A DNA stretch of 22,992 nucleotides from an uncultured Campylobacter sp. (GTDB lineage: Bacteria; Campylobacterota; Campylobacteria; Campylobacterales; Campylobacteraceae): contig NZ_CALIIS010000109.1 of the NCBI RefSeq assembly GCF_938017705.1, positions 1 to 22,992 of the forward strand, written 5' to 3'. The notes beneath the pieces were generated by a model. That model saw only the letters and a list, made by a program, of their open reading frames with translations. It was not told where the DNA came from and made no database searches. Positions 22,550 through 22,992 of the stretch are shown in pieces. Within the stretch, counting starts at the first letter, position 1. The number at the start of each line of letters is the position of its first letter. The position numbers were made by a program, and so were the translations under genes.

Positions 22550-22992
22550 AGATATCGCGGACGAGCTTGGATACGCAAGCAAAGAGATAATCGAAAAAGC
22601 GCAGGAGATGGGTTTTAAAAAGGTAAAAACCGCGTCGAATAAAGTAAGCGAAGAAGAAGCTGCCGCTATTTACGATTATATCCAGACGGGAATTTTGCCG
22701 GGGAAAAAGTCAAAGCCCGTAAAGAAAAGCTCCGAAAAAGCGCAAGAGGACGAAAATAAGCCCGCTAAAAAACAGAGCGAAACTAAAAAAACCACGAAGA
22801 AAGAAAGCACCAAAAAGGCGGAAAGCTTAAAAGCTTCCGAACCCAAAGAGCTCGCACAGAGCGCCAAAGAGCCTAGCGATGAAAAAACTCAGGCGCAAGA
22901 GCCTGAGGTAAAAACCGAAAAATCTCAAAATCAAAAAGAAGAAATTTCCGCCGCAGCGCAGGAAAAAGAGGAGAAACAAAATACCGCTTCAA
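22533..22992 (+). CDS. infB: Translation initiation factor IF-2, N-terminal part
   Basis: The first 153 codons of IF-2, open at the right edge. Residues 1-55 form the IF2_N domain (DIADELGYASKEIIEKAQEM, then KTASNKVSEEEAAAIYDYIQ), matching the campylobacterial protein closely from memory. From about 58 on there is a low-complexity, highly charged Lys/Glu/Ala/Ser linker that precedes the GTPase part outside the window. The ATG at 22533 lies inside the ylxR-like gene with AAGGAG (22517-22522) ten bases upstream. The full protein guides initiator tRNA to the 30S subunit. Confidence 0.95.
   Translation, partial: MGVLIKDIADELGYASKEIIEKAQEMGFKKVKTASNKVSEEEAAAIYDYIQTGILPGKKSKPVKKSSEKAQEDENKPAKKQSETKKTTKKESTKKAESLKASEPKELAQSAKEPSDEKTQAQEPEVKTEKSQNQKEEISAAAQEKEEKQNTAS

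Noticed and set aside
22888..22907. Perfect 7-bp hairpin CTCAGGC/GCCTGAG
   Set aside because: It is inside the low-complexity linker of infB, where repetitive Glu/Gln/Pro codons easily make such pairs; no reason to expect a terminator there.
1..22992. CRISPR arrays, insertion sequences, tRNA or rRNA genes
   Set aside because: No regularly spaced repeats, transposase-like frames or cloverleaf-type sequences were recognised by eye; a tRNA and covariance scan would be needed to be certain.

Overview
The window looks like a chromosomal segment of a Campylobacter, probably one of the higher-GC oral species (C. gracilis, C. showae or C. rectus type). Three things point this way: protein sequences of campylobacterial type; a gene neighbourhood (dusB, a membrane protein, dksA, rlmH, accD; bamA, tyrA, M23 peptidase, lpxC, tsaB, thrB, ylxR, infB) that resembles, from memory, the Cj0123-Cj0136 region of C. 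jejuni; and moderately GC-rich coding DNA separated by spacers packed with A/T palindromes of the AAATTTTAAAATTT type. The species assignment is inference.

Layout. Positions 2-664 hold the 3' part of an unrecognised AT-rich gene that runs off the left edge. Positions 758-6354, all on the minus strand, form a tight respiratory operon. It encodes a Tat-exported molybdopterin oxidoreductase (psrA/phsA-like), a four-cluster ferredoxin subunit, an NrfD-type membrane quinol subunit, and then an OmpR-type response regulator and a histidine kinase that overlap by 8 bases. Upstream lie an MFS exporter (minus) and a divergent PAS-domain energy-taxis protein (plus). recO (minus) is divergent from the operon accD-rlmH-dksA-333-aa membrane protein (plus). 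After a gene-free 540-bp spacer come dusB, a small four-helix membrane protein and a PPP-type phosphoesterase (plus). tyrA (minus) is divergent from bamA (plus). After another gene-free spacer of 559 bp come an M23 peptidase, lpxC, tsaB, thrB, ylxR and the start of infB, which runs off the right edge.

Functional themes are anaerobic sulfur-compound respiration with its own two-component system, envelope biogenesis (BamA, LpxC, M23 peptidase), fatty-acid synthesis linked to ribosome maturation and stringent control (AccD, RlmH, DksA), and translation-related genes (DusB, TsaB, YlxR, IF-2). No mobile element, CRISPR array, tRNA or rRNA was recognised. I did not find a clearly new multi-gene system. 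The most notable observations are a tsaB frame whose conserved N-terminus lies upstream of any normal start codon, a strong hairpin separating the reductase genes from the two-component genes, and two large gene-free spacers dense in A/T palindromes.
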